Positions 36,438 through 44,733 of a stretch of 64,000 nt of DNA are shown here, one piece after another. Position 1 is the first letter of the stretch; every line of letters begins with the position of its first letter. Origin of the DNA: RGIG8244 sp045639325 (lineage in GTDB: Bacteria > Verrucomicrobiota > Lentisphaeria > Victivallales > UBA1829); assembly GCA_045639325.1 (NCBI GenBank), contig JAZUCU010000038.1:62001-126000 (forward strand). The letters run 5' to 3'. The notes below the pieces were generated by a model that had not been told where the DNA came from, did no database searches, and worked only from the letters and a program-made list of their open reading frames with translations. The position numbers and the translations under genes were made by a program.

Positions 36438-37151
36438 TTACGGTTTCGTGACGTAGGCGGGTGCCGTCACAGAAACATATTTTGAACCGGAGAGGAACAT
36501 GGCAGAGGCTTTTTCTTTGCCCACGTTTCCATCGTATGCCAGAATGTTGCAATAGCCGTTGTGATGATCACCATTGACTATTGTCTGTGCATCGGTTCCG
36601 GCACGCGGGTGCTCATAACCGTAGTTATAAGCCTGTGAACCGGGAATGGATTCAAAGTCCAGAATAATTCCGATCTGGGACGGTCTTTTCAGTTTGGAAA
36701 CCCGGACTGCCTGGAAATAATTGCCGGAATTGTAAAATCCGCATTCCCGGTTATACACATAGCCGCGTGAACTTTTTGCCCATGCGGCATAATATTGCCA
36801 GGAACCCTGGATTTCCAGATTTTTTGTGTTCGTCTTGTCGCCGGGGCAGGACATTAATTTATCATCCGGCTTGTAATAATTCAAATCGACCAAAACACGC
36901 CAGGGAGCATATTTGTAGTCGTGAGGCGTTACAGAATAATCATTGAATGTACTGATGTACATCTGCAGAATCATGCTGTGCTGTTTGAGATTGCTGGTGC
37001 AGCTGGCATTCTTGCCCTGATCTTTGACTTTGCCCAATGCAGGCAGAAGCATCGCCGCAAGAATTGCAATAATCGCAATGACGACTAGCAATTCAATGAG
37101 TGTGAACGGCACAAGAGCCTTTCCTGAAACTTTTTTGAATTTGTTTTTCAT
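36438..37151 (-). CDS. Type IV pilin-like (pseudopilin) H-X9-DG protein 4
   Basis: This 237-residue protein has a 16-residue basic leader ending ALVP before FTLIELLVVIAIIAILAAML; Pro precedes the Phe, not Gly. The H-x9-DG motif is complete (HNGYCNILAYDG near residues 199-210). A conserved Cys pair of the family is present (NASCTSN near 52, and LMSCPGD). It lies 20 bases after the GntR-SBP gene and before the large secreted protein, all on the minus strand, which makes a three-gene operon. Confidence 0.84.
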   Translation of the reverse strand: MKNKFKKVSGKALVPFTLIELLVVIAIIAILAAMLLPALGKVKDQGKNASCTSNLKQHSMILQMYISTFNDYSVTPHDYKYAPWRVLVDLNYYKPDDKLMSCPGDKTNTKNLEIQGSWQYYAAWAKSSRGYVYNRECGFYNSGNYFQAVRVSKLKRPSQIGIILDFESIPGSQAYNYGYEHPRAGTDAQTIVNGDHHNGYCNILAYDGNVGKEKASAMFLSGSKYVSVTAPAYVTKP

Positions 37152-37171
37152 AATGTTCCTTTGGTTGTTTT

Positions 37172-38503
37172 TTATGAATAAAATCTTAATACACTCTCAA
37201 TGACTTCCTGACGGGAAATCGCTCCGGTCAGGTAGCTTTCTGCATAAGGCAGAATGGCACAGCCCACCGGACACGGATAGGATTTCGGATTCTCCCGGCA
37301 TTGACGCAAATAGGGCAGGGGATCCATCCCGAAAAATTCCTGAATTTCTTTGAGACAGTTGACACGGACCGGGGCACGGTGCAGTTTATTCCAGATGGTA
37401 TTCTGTACCGGTGCGGAAAGCAGAAATTCAATGAACAGATAGGCTTCATGAATACAGTTCGAATCTTTATTGATCCCGAGAGAGCCGCACCCGCCCCAAA
37501 AACAGACGCCCGGTGATGGCTGGAATAAGGTATGCCGTTTTTCTGTATGGACTGCATCGTAAGAAAAACTGTTGCGGCTGATCAGAACATCATTGCCAGG
37601 ATTCCGCACCTGGAATACGGCATCGCTTTGGGATGCCAGATCAAAACGGTCAAGCAGTTTGCTGCAATGTTTGATAATGATTTCCTGCGTGAATGTTTCC
37701 GGTACGCCCAGATCCCGACTGAGATCATAATACCCAGGGAAAAGTGACATCTTTTCCGGCAGTTTACCGGGGAACTGCGCAAGCAAATCATCAATCGTCA
37801 ACCCAAACAATTCTTCCGGTGCCCGGTTCCATTGCTGAATTTGAAACGAAAGTGACCACGGAATGGCGTACTTGCGCAATTCCGGTGCGGATGCCGTCCA
37901 GCTGCCGGATAAAAATTCAGGTGAATCAAAAAGTTTCAGATAACTTTCCTTGACCGGCAGCAGATGATTTGCAAAGGTATTTTTCCAGTTGATATAAGTC
38001 GGCATGACGGCAAAATCAAATTCGCCCTGTTCCAGTTTCTGCTGATAATTGCCGGTATTCTGCCCGGGAATATCAATCTGCAGTTGGAGCATGGGGAACA
38101 GCTCGCCGAACTTTTCTGCGGTCTCCTGCCAGAAATTCAGTTCGTCCTCGACAGTATTCAGCAAGAGTAAACGGATTTTGCGGTTCATATCGGCGGAATA
38201 ATTCTGATGTGCACCATGTGTACCAATTGGATGATTTATTTTGTTGTTCCGGTTGATGAGAGTTTTCTTTCTTGTCCGGATCAGTGTTCCATCTGCAATC
38301 AATGGTTCGATGGCTTTATGAAGAGTTCTGCGGTTGATTTTGAGCAATTCCGCCAGTTCGCGTTCGGATGGAAAATCAGTTGTTTCTGAATGAGTTTCGA
38401 TAAATTGCATGAGTTGTTTCTGCAATTCTGAATAGATGGGCACACTGGAATTGCTATCCAGTGTCCGCGTTTCAAAAAACAAAGTCAACTCATCCGAAAT
38501 CAT
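37172..38503 (-). CDS. GntR DNA-binding domain fused to extracellular solute-binding-protein domain
   Basis: This protein has about 443 residues from ATG 38503 (MISDELTLF); an open frame continues upstream but is AT-rich and hydrophobic without sense. Residues 15-90 form a GntR winged helix (VPIYSELQKQLMQFI, FPSERELAELLKINRRTL in pieces). The remaining ~340 residues resemble ABC-type family 1 sugar-binding proteins (FWQETAEKFGELFPML near 125, YAIPWSLSFQI near 200, GVCFWGGCGSLGINKDS near 325). No signal peptide is present, so the SBP domain is cytoplasmic and should be the ligand sensor. It heads the cassette with pseudopilin 4 and the secreted protein. Confidence 0.85.
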   Translation of the reverse strand: MISDELTLFFETRTLDSNSSVPIYSELQKQLMQFIETHSETTDFPSERELAELLKINRRTLHKAIEPLIADGTLIRTRKKTLINRNNKINHPIGTHGAHQNYSADMNRKIRLLLLNTVEDELNFWQETAEKFGELFPMLQLQIDIPGQNTGNYQQKLEQGEFDFAVMPTYINWKNTFANHLLPVKESYLKLFDSPEFLSGSWTASAPELRKYAIPWSLSFQIQQWNRAPEELFGLTIDDLLAQFPGKLPEKMSLFPGYYDLSRDLGVPETFTQEIIIKHCSKLLDRFDLASQSDAVFQVRNPGNDVLISRNSFSYDAVHTEKRHTLFQPSPGVCFWGGCGSLGINKDSNCIHEAYLFIEFLLSAPVQNTIWNKLHRAPVRVNCLKEIQEFFGMDPLPYLRQCRENPKSYPCPVGCAILPYAESYLTGAISRQEVIESVLRFYS

Positions 38504-38531
38504 GTCTGAAAATATCCTGTGCAATAATGAT

Positions 38532-38557
38532 ACCATATATACCATAATATACACCAT
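38532..38557. promoter_or_regulatory. Three ACCAT direct repeats before GntR-SBP gene
   Basis: ACCAT occurs at 38532, 38541 and 38553 within TATA-rich sequence, 29 bases before the GntR-SBP start. Such spaced repeats may be binding sites of that regulator. The interval is otherwise AT-rich with no gene. Confidence 0.35.
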
Positions 38558-38640
38558 GAAAATAATAAAGCAAATAAAAATACTATATTTATAAAAAAAA
38601 TGCGAAGGATGAAAAAATAAATTTGCATTTTTAAAAAGAT

Positions 38641-38767
38641 GATGTATTTTATACATCAGGAAGCAGGAGTTCATTCCTCTGAACACTGAATACATCAAAG
38701 CCGCCCGGCTTTATCGTACCAATTATGCGTTGGAGCGATCTATGATACCCTGCTTCTGTTTTTTTTT
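38641..38767 (+). ncRNA. Structured RNA candidate upstream of cstA
   Basis: A closing stem GAAGCAGG (38660-38667) / CCTGCTTC (38749-38756) is followed by a run of T (38759-38767). It encloses three hairpins: GTTCA/TGAAC (near 38670-38685), a near-perfect AAAGCCG/CGGCTTT (38697-38712), and CCAA/TTGG (near 38719-38733). Before it, GATGTAT (38641-38647) can pair with either ATACATC at 38651-38657 or ATACATC at 38690-38696, two exclusive structures. It ends 41 bases before cstA. It resembles a leader with an intrinsic terminator, or a standalone RNA. I could not match it to a known family. Confidence 0.45.
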
Positions 38768-38807
38768 ATTCTAAAAAAGCGAACAAATAATCGTAAGAGG
38801 CAGCATT

Positions 38808-40283
38808 ATGGCATTATTTCTCATCGGTATCGCAGTATTGATTCTCGGCTATTTCACTTATGGTAAGTATATCGAAAAACAGGTGCAGCCAGATGATCGG
38901 CTGACGCCCGCTGTGAAAAATCCCGATGGCGTCGATTATATCGTACTGCCCCAATGGAAAAATATGTTGATCCAATTGCTCAATATTGCCGGCGTCGGAC
39001 CGGTGATCGGTGTGATCCTCGGGATCAAGTTCGGTGCCATTGTCTTTCTGATTCTTCCCATCGGCAACCTGATCGCCGGTGCAACCCATGACTTTTTCAG
39101 CGGTATGATGTCGATCCGGGATAACGGGGCGAATCTGCCGAAGTTGATCAAGACTCATCTCGGCCCGGTTTATTCCAAAATCTTTTCCTGGTTTATGGTT
39201 GTTCTGCTGTTGCTGGTCGTTGCGGTATTTATCAATATTCCGGCGGGACTGTGCGATGGCGTTCTGCTCCCTTCTACAAAGGAATTCTGGTGGTTTGTTG
39301 GCATTATTTTTCTTTATTATGTGCTTGCGACTCTGTTCCCCGTTGACAAGATCATCGGGAAGGTTTATCCGTTTTTCGGATTGATGCTCCTGATTGGAAC
39401 ATTCGGTATTTTTATTGCTCTGTTGATTGCCGGATTCAAAGATCCGACACTGTTGACCGAAACGGAACAGTTCCGTCAGCACATGTTTACGGCGGAACAT
39501 GCACCGGTGATCCCGCTTCTGTTTGTGACGATTGCCTGTGGGATTATTTCCGGCTTCCATGCCTCTCAATCTCCTATTGTTGCCCGCACGATGAAAAGCG
39601 AAAAACAGGGCCGTGCCACCTTCTACGGCATGATGGTTGTGGAAGGGATCATCGGTATGATCTGGGCGGGTGCCGGGATGGCGATCTATAATCTTTTCCC
39701 GAAATTGATGACCGGTTCTCCCAATGCTGCTCTGCTGAAAGCAACTACCCATTTCCTCGGTGAATGGATGGGGTTGATTACGGTTGTCGCCGTCATTATT
39801 CTTGCTGTGACATCCGGCGATACCGCTTTGCGCAGTACCCGTTTGTGTCTGGCAGAAATGCTGTCGATCAATCAGACATCATTCCGCAGCCGTATTCTCC
39901 TGTGTCTGCCCCTGATTGGAATCGTGGTGCTGCTGCTTGCCTGGTCCAATGCGGATGCCAAGAGCTTCGGCTTCCTGTGGAATTATTTTGCCTGGGGCAA
40001 CCAGGTGTTGGCTGCATCCACTCTGATGGCGGCTGCGGTATGGCTATTCAAACAGAAACGGAATGGTTTTACGGCATTGATTCCCGGTATGTTTATGACC
40101 TTTATCATTGTTACCTACATTCTCTGGACATCTCCCGTTCACAAACAGGCCTACGGCCTCGGTTTGCCGGTCAATGTCGCCCGCATGATTGGTGCTGCGG
40201 TTGCCATTCTGTTTGCGATTTTTGTATGGCGCAGAGTAAAAGCCGCATCATCTGCCGAAGATGTTGTTACAACCAATGAATAA
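38808..40283 (+). CDS. cstA: Carbon starvation protein A family transporter
   Basis: This 491-residue inner-membrane protein has about 12-13 hydrophobic segments. It contains NIAGVGPVIGVILG (near 58), NLIAGATHDFFSGMMSIRDNG (in pieces near 86-106), SGFHASQSPIVARTM (near 248) and VTSGDTALRSTRLCLAEML (in pieces near 338), all diagnostic of the CstA family. E. coli CstA/BtsT members import peptides or pyruvate and are longer (~700 residues); this is the short form. A structured RNA candidate lies immediately upstream and may govern its expression. The kinase gene overlaps its last codons. Confidence 0.9.
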   Translation: MALFLIGIAVLILGYFTYGKYIEKQVQPDDRLTPAVKNPDGVDYIVLPQWKNMLIQLLNIAGVGPVIGVILGIKFGAIVFLILPIGNLIAGATHDFFSGMMSIRDNGANLPKLIKTHLGPVYSKIFSWFMVVLLLLVVAVFINIPAGLCDGVLLPSTKEFWWFVGIIFLYYVLATLFPVDKIIGKVYPFFGLMLLIGTFGIFIALLIAGFKDPTLLTETEQFRQHMFTAEHAPVIPLLFVTIACGIISGFHASQSPIVARTMKSEKQGRATFYGMMVVEGIIGMIWAGAGMAIYNLFPKLMTGSPNAALLKATTHFLGEWMGLITVVAVIILAVTSGDTALRSTRLCLAEMLSINQTSFRSRILLCLPLIGIVVLLLAWSNADAKSFGFLWNYFAWGNQVLAASTLMAAAVWLFKQKRNGFTALIPGMFMTFIIVTYILWTSPVHKQAYGLGLPVNVARMIGAAVAILFAIFVWRRVKAASSAEDVVTTNE

Positions 40284-41550
40284 TACCCGGCGCACTGTTG
40301 TATTTGAACCATCGGGGAAAAGGGTAGGGGATTATCAGCTGGGGCAATTGTTGGGGATCGGGGGAATGGGCTCGGTGTATCTTGCCCGTCAAATCTCCAT
40401 GAACCGTCTGGTTGCCCTGAAGATTCTGCATCCGGATCTGGCTTTGAACGAGACCAGTCTCAAACGGTTTTTCCGGGAAATGCGTCTGAGTGCTAATTTG
40501 ACAACAGACGGTGTTGCCCGAGTGTATGAAGCCGGGCGTGATGGCGATATTCTCTTCTTTTCCATGGAATATGTGGAAGGTAATAACTTGAATGTCCTCT
40601 TGCGTTTTCAGCAGCATCCTTTTACGGAAGACGAAGCGTTGGATGTTGCATTGTTCATTGCGAAAACAATGAATTATGCATGGAAGAAATACAAAATCGT
40701 TCATCGTGATATCAAGCCTGCCAATATTGTACGGATGATCAGCGGCGGATATAAACTGCTGGATTTGGGGGTGTCCAAGTCGATTCAGCAGAATGATATG
40801 AATTCAACCAACATTACAGCAACCAAATTCATGGTCGGTTCGCCCGCTTATATGAGCCCGGAACAGGCGCGGGATGCCGAATTGGATTGCCGTGCCGATA
40901 TTTATTCGCTGGGTATTACGATGTATCAGCTGTTGACGATGAAAGTGCCTTACGAGTCGCCCAGTCAGTTTGAAGTCATCGCCATGCACTTGAAGTCCCC
41001 TGTGCCCAATATCCGGGAGGATCGAGCCGATATTTCTGCGCAGACTGCGGATTTGATTTCTAAAATGCTGGCAAAAAATCCATGTGACCGTCCCCATGAT
41101 TGGGATGATTTATGTCATCAAATCCGTAAAACGGTATCAAAACGGAACTTTTTTGCCCGATTTGCTTTTTTGAAAGATCGCAAATTCCGTTTCCGTGCGG
41201 CTTTTGCCGGTGTGGTAACAGCTTGTGTTGTTTTTACGATTCTGATTACAACAACCGTCAATCATTTTGAACAACCTGCCGAACAAATACAAAATACATC
41301 CGCTGCTCCGACGGATAAGGAAATTTCTGCGTTGCGGGAAGATGTGATCCGGTCGCTTTTGATGCAGTCCGGAAAATATGAGCAGAGTAAAGATTATTCG
41401 TCTGCTCTGGCGTTGTGGCAACATTATACGCCGCCTGCGGAATTGCGTAATGATTCTATATTGCGTGCTAAAATCGAAGAGCAAATCCGCTATTTACAGG
41501 ATTTGCTCCGGAAACAGAATGAGGCGGAAAGCCGTCTTATAGCAGAATAA
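40276..41550 (+). CDS. Hanks-type Ser/Thr protein kinase, membrane-anchored
   Basis: This protein has about 424 residues from ATG 40276, overlapping the end of cstA. The kinase domain (residues ~18-285) contains the Gly loop LLGIGGMGSVYLA, VALKIL (Lys), HRDIKPANI and SPAYMSPEQA. The activation motif is DLG where most kinases have DFG, a change seen in other PVC kinases. A membrane segment near 318-340 is followed by a ~90-residue helical tail. It is likely the counterpart of a PP2C phosphatase such as the one at 1-207. The substrate is unknown. Confidence 0.88.
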   Translation: MNNTRRTVVFEPSGKRVGDYQLGQLLGIGGMGSVYLARQISMNRLVALKILHPDLALNETSLKRFFREMRLSANLTTDGVARVYEAGRDGDILFFSMEYVEGNNLNVLLRFQQHPFTEDEALDVALFIAKTMNYAWKKYKIVHRDIKPANIVRMISGGYKLLDLGVSKSIQQNDMNSTNITATKFMVGSPAYMSPEQARDAELDCRADIYSLGITMYQLLTMKVPYESPSQFEVIAMHLKSPVPNIREDRADISAQTADLISKMLAKNPCDRPHDWDDLCHQIRKTVSKRNFFARFAFLKDRKFRFRAAFAGVVTACVVFTILITTTVNHFEQPAEQIQNTSAAPTDKEISALREDVIRSLLMQSGKYEQSKDYSSALALWQHYTPPAELRNDSILRAKIEEQIRYLQDLLRKQNEAESRLIAE

Positions 41551-42475
41551 AGTCCGCCGCAATCAATGCTCCGGCGAGGATGGCGATTTCTGCAATTTCA
41601 GCACCTGCACCGGCTGCAACTTTTGTTTTACCGCCCATCCAGGCTTTGGATTCGCCCCCGATATAGATACAGGCCAATAATCCGGCACCGTAAAGACAGG
41701 TCATAATCCGGCTGCCTTGCAGGAGACATTGGGTTGCGAAATCGGTTCTCTGACTCCAGATTGTAAATGTATGGGAAATCATCGCAAATGTTTTCTGCGG
41801 CGCAAAAACGTGTACGAATTCTCCGAATCCGTAACTGATACCCAGGTATATTGTTCCGATTACAAAGGCAAGAATCAGCAATGTAAAAAGATAAACGATA
41901 TTGACTTTCCCGGCAATGGATGTTTCCGGTTCACCCGGGGCAACATGGTCATTGCCTGCAAGAAACATCATGCAAAAACGTGCAAAAAACGGTGTCGTAA
42001 TCAGAAAGAATCCAAGCAGTGCTGTCTTTTCAAACAGGGCAAGCCGCGTGAATAAGAGGTAAATCAATAATAATTTAGAAGATGCCAGAATCGCGCAGGC
42101 TGTTACCCCGGCATACCCCGGACGGTTTTGTTCGGAGAGCATTTTCTGTACCCGTTCCGCAGGGGAAAGTTTCCGTTCAGCCAATGCATCCGTGAAAATT
42201 GCCAAGTCGCGGAATCCGGAAAAACCGGAAAGCCATGCGGTCATGAAAACATAAATACATCCGGAAAAGAGAACAAATGCCTGCAGCGAAGAGAAGCATG
42301 CCACAAAGAACAGCGGCAGCAGAGAGGCGGCAATTCCGATATATAATCCGGCAAGGGGATACCAGTACAGGCTTTTTTTGACGGTGTCCGGTGTCGGTGC
42401 CTGAACGCGGAAACGGGAAATAGTCAGTTCGTTGAATGCCAGTTTAAAAGGCTGTGTAAGTTTTTCAAACAACAT
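41537..42475 (-). CDS. CobS-like membrane protein (adenosylcobinamide-GDP ribazoletransferase family), divergent
   Basis: This 312-residue protein has about seven to eight membrane segments. The order of landmarks matches CobS: WYPLAGLYIG near residue 38, GFRDLAIFTDAL near 88 (the DGxxDxxDG region, here with altered acids), SEQNRPGYAGVTACA near 114, and GGKTKVAAGAGAEIAEIAI near the C-terminus. CobS joins the lower ligand to cobalamin. No other cobalamin gene is nearby and the catalytic Asp pattern is incomplete, so another substrate is possible. Its 3' end overlaps the kinase gene's end by 14 bases. It lies downstream of the GlmU-like and glmM genes. Confidence 0.55.
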   Translation of the reverse strand: MLFEKLTQPFKLAFNELTISRFRVQAPTPDTVKKSLYWYPLAGLYIGIAASLLPLFFVACFSSLQAFVLFSGCIYVFMTAWLSGFSGFRDLAIFTDALAERKLSPAERVQKMLSEQNRPGYAGVTACAILASSKLLLIYLLFTRLALFEKTALLGFFLITTPFFARFCMMFLAGNDHVAPGEPETSIAGKVNIVYLFTLLILAFVIGTIYLGISYGFGEFVHVFAPQKTFAMISHTFTIWSQRTDFATQCLLQGSRIMTCLYGAGLLACIYIGGESKAWMGGKTKVAAGAGAEIAEIAILAGALIAADFILL

Positions 42476-42478
42476 GGT

Positions 42479-43381
42479 TTAATCTCCATCCGGTGCGTTA
42501 CGTAAATCCTGTTGGATGATATCGCCGGGGCGTGTATTCATGCCAGCCCAGATTTTTCTGCCCGGGTAAATCGAAGTGTGAATTCCGGTATGAACATCTT
42601 TGCCGATGATGGCACCGAATTTACGGCGTCCGGTATCGACCAGCATGCCATTGACCACGGATTTCTGTTTCTTTCCGTCATGACGCAGGTTTGAGGTAAT
42701 CGTGCCGGCGCCGATATTGACATCACTGCAAATAATGGAATCGCCAAGATACGTAAGGTGTCCGGCTTTGACATTGTTCATCAGGATGGAATTTTTGACT
42801 TCAACAGCCTGTCCAATGTGGCAGTCGGAGCCGATGTAATTGAATCCACGCAGATGGCAGTTGGGACCGATCTTGCAGTTCTTTCCGATGATGGCGACGC
42901 CTTCGATGTAAACGCCGGGAAGGATTACTGAGTCTTCGCCCAGGTGAACAATTCCGTCGAGAACAGCCAATTCCCGGACGTTACCAGCGATTTCATTTTC
43001 TTTCACCCCGGCAAGGATTTGTTCATTGAGATTGAGTAGATCCCAGGGGTACTGAATGATGATGGATTCTTCATCGCAAGGGTAAATCACGGGCGTTGTT
43101 TCCTGCCCGCGGTTGGCAAGAAGCAGTCCGTCTGAGGTTGTGACCGCGAACGGGGTATTGCAGGCGAGGAGTTTTTCCATAAGAGCATCGGACGGCCAGA
43201 ACTTTGCGGAGACTTTCATTGCTTCATTCTCGCGCATAAGGGGAGCCCAGCGTTTCCGCAGGGTTTCTTCCAAAGTTCCGAAGCCGACTTCCAGTTCCAA
43301 CATGGAATCCATGCAATCCAAAGGAGCCATTGTATCGGGGATGTATTTATCCATGAAAGATATTGTAGCGTTATCCTGCAT
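42479..43381 (-). CDS. GlmU-like left-handed beta-helix acyltransferase
   Basis: This protein has 300 residues. Residues ~130-280 carry hexapeptide repeats (VILPGVYIEGVAIIG, IGPNCHLRGFNYIGSDCHIGQ in pieces, IGAGTITSN near 222) with the GlmU-type segment RKFGAIIGKDVHTG (near 253). The N-terminal ~120 residues are a shortened remnant that does not show the GxG nucleotide-binding loop of a full pyrophosphorylase. It may be an acetyltransferase of the GlcN-1-P/UDP-GlcNAc pathway or a sugar acetyltransferase. Its start overlaps the stop of glmM (TAATG), which supports a role in amino-sugar nucleotide synthesis. Confidence 0.72.
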   Translation of the reverse strand: MQDNATISFMDKYIPDTMAPLDCMDSMLELEVGFGTLEETLRKRWAPLMRENEAMKVSAKFWPSDALMEKLLACNTPFAVTTSDGLLLANRGQETTPVIYPCDEESIIIQYPWDLLNLNEQILAGVKENEIAGNVRELAVLDGIVHLGEDSVILPGVYIEGVAIIGKNCKIGPNCHLRGFNYIGSDCHIGQAVEVKNSILMNNVKAGHLTYLGDSIICSDVNIGAGTITSNLRHDGKKQKSVVNGMLVDTGRRKFGAIIGKDVHTGIHTSIYPGRKIWAGMNTRPGDIIQQDLRNAPDGD

Positions 43382-44733
43382 TACATAAGCTCCTTTCTGA
43401 TGATATCACAAGCCAGTGTTGACCATTTTTCCATGACGGCGGCATCCGGTGCTTCTGAGAGAATCCGGATTTTATTTTCTGTGCCGGAATACCGGACGAT
43501 CAATCTGCCGGTATCGCCCAGAGATGCACGGGCATCTGCCAGCACTTTATTCAACTGGGGAATCTGCTCCAGTTCAATTCTTTTCTGAACCGGAATGTTG
43601 ACCAGTTTCTGCGGGTATTCTTCCATGAATCCGTATGCCAGATCATGCAGGGTCGCATTCTTTTGCTTCATCACTTTCAACACATGCAGCGCGGAAATAA
43701 TGCCGTCCCCGGTTGTTGCATAGTCGGAAAAGATGAGATGTCCGGATTGTTCGCCGCCGAGATTCAATTCCTGTTCACGCATCCGTTCGATCACATACCG
43801 GTCACCGACCTGTGTGATTTCTGTACGGATGTCGGCGCGTTTCATAGCTTCCACCAACCCGAGATTGCTCATACAGGTAACTGCAATGGCATTGCCGGAG
43901 AGACGCCCGCGCTGTTTATAATCGAGTGCACACAAACCGATGATGCGGTCGCCATTGATGATATTCCCACGGTTGTCACAGAAAATCACCCGGTCTGCAT
44001 CACCATCGAGAGAAATTCCGATGTCGGCATTATGTTCTTTGACCAAACGGACGATATTCTGCGGGTAGGTTGCGCCGCATTTATCATTGATATTATAACC
44101 ATCGGGAGAGGTAGCAGTGCGGATTACATCCACGCCCAACTCTTTGAAAATGATGGGGGCGATGTAATAGGCCGCACCGTTTGCACAGTCCAGCACGGCT
44201 TTGATGCCGCGTAAAGACTGATTCCGGATGGTACTTTTTGCGAATTCAATATATCTTCCCCGGGCGTCTTCGATACGGAATGCTTTGCCGATCTGTTCGG
44301 CACCGTTTGCCCGGTGTGCTTTTTCCAAAGCTGTGACTTCCGCTTCAATACGTGCTTCCACATCATCGGCGAGTTTATAACCTTCTGCGTCGAAGATTTT
44401 GATGCCGTTATCAGTGGAGGGATTGTGTGATGCGGTAATCATGATGCCGCAGTCTGCGCACATGGAGTGAGTCAAGTGTGCGATAGCGGGAGTGGGGAGA
44501 GGACCGACGCCGAATACATCCATACCCATGCTGACAAGACCGCTGGTGAGAGCACTTTCCAACATGTAACCGGAAAGTCTGGTATCTTTACCGATAATCA
44601 CTCTGGGGTTTTTCTTGCCTTCCGCCATGAAGACGGTAGCGATGGCTTTGCCGACGCGCAATGCGGTTTCGGGCGTGATGGGATATTCATTCGCTTTGCC
44701 GCGAATTCCGTCAGTTCCAAAGAGTTTTGACAC
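43381..44733 (-). CDS. glmM: Phosphoglucosamine mutase
   Basis: GlmM interconverts glucosamine-6-phosphate and glucosamine-1-phosphate for UDP-GlcNAc and peptidoglycan synthesis. About 450 residues, as expected. The start is GTG 44733 (then SKLFGTDGIRG) with GGAG six bases upstream. The catalytic phospho-Ser is in TASHNPSTDNG (near 100), the Mg-binding site is DGDADR (near 241), and the phosphate-binding loop RYSGTENKIRI is near 410. A longer open frame upstream is unlikely to be translated. The GlmU-like gene follows, overlapping by one base. Confidence 0.94.
   Translation of the reverse strand: MSKLFGTDGIRGKANEYPITPETALRVGKAIATVFMAEGKKNPRVIIGKDTRLSGYMLESALTSGLVSMGMDVFGVGPLPTPAIAHLTHSMCADCGIMITASHNPSTDNGIKIFDAEGYKLADDVEARIEAEVTALEKAHRANGAEQIGKAFRIEDARGRYIEFAKSTIRNQSLRGIKAVLDCANGAAYYIAPIIFKELGVDVIRTATSPDGYNINDKCGATYPQNIVRLVKEHNADIGISLDGDADRVIFCDNRGNIINGDRIIGLCALDYKQRGRLSGNAIAVTCMSNLGLVEAMKRADIRTEITQVGDRYVIERMREQELNLGGEQSGHLIFSDYATTGDGIISALHVLKVMKQKNATLHDLAYGFMEEYPQKLVNIPVQKRIELEQIPQLNKVLADARASLGDTGRLIVRYSGTENKIRILSEAPDAAVMEKWSTLACDIIRKELM

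Noticed and set aside
34374..36485. 703-codon open frame on the plus strand opposite the secreted TIM-barrel gene
   Set aside because: It has no ribosome-binding site and a low-complexity translation with many Phe, Cys and Gly. The minus-strand frame has a signal peptide and family-like motifs, so this is an antisense shadow.
38641..38767. tRNA or selenocysteine tRNA
   Set aside because: The closing stem looks like an acceptor stem, but there is no T-arm GGTTCGA-type sequence and no CCA end; the T-run follows instead.
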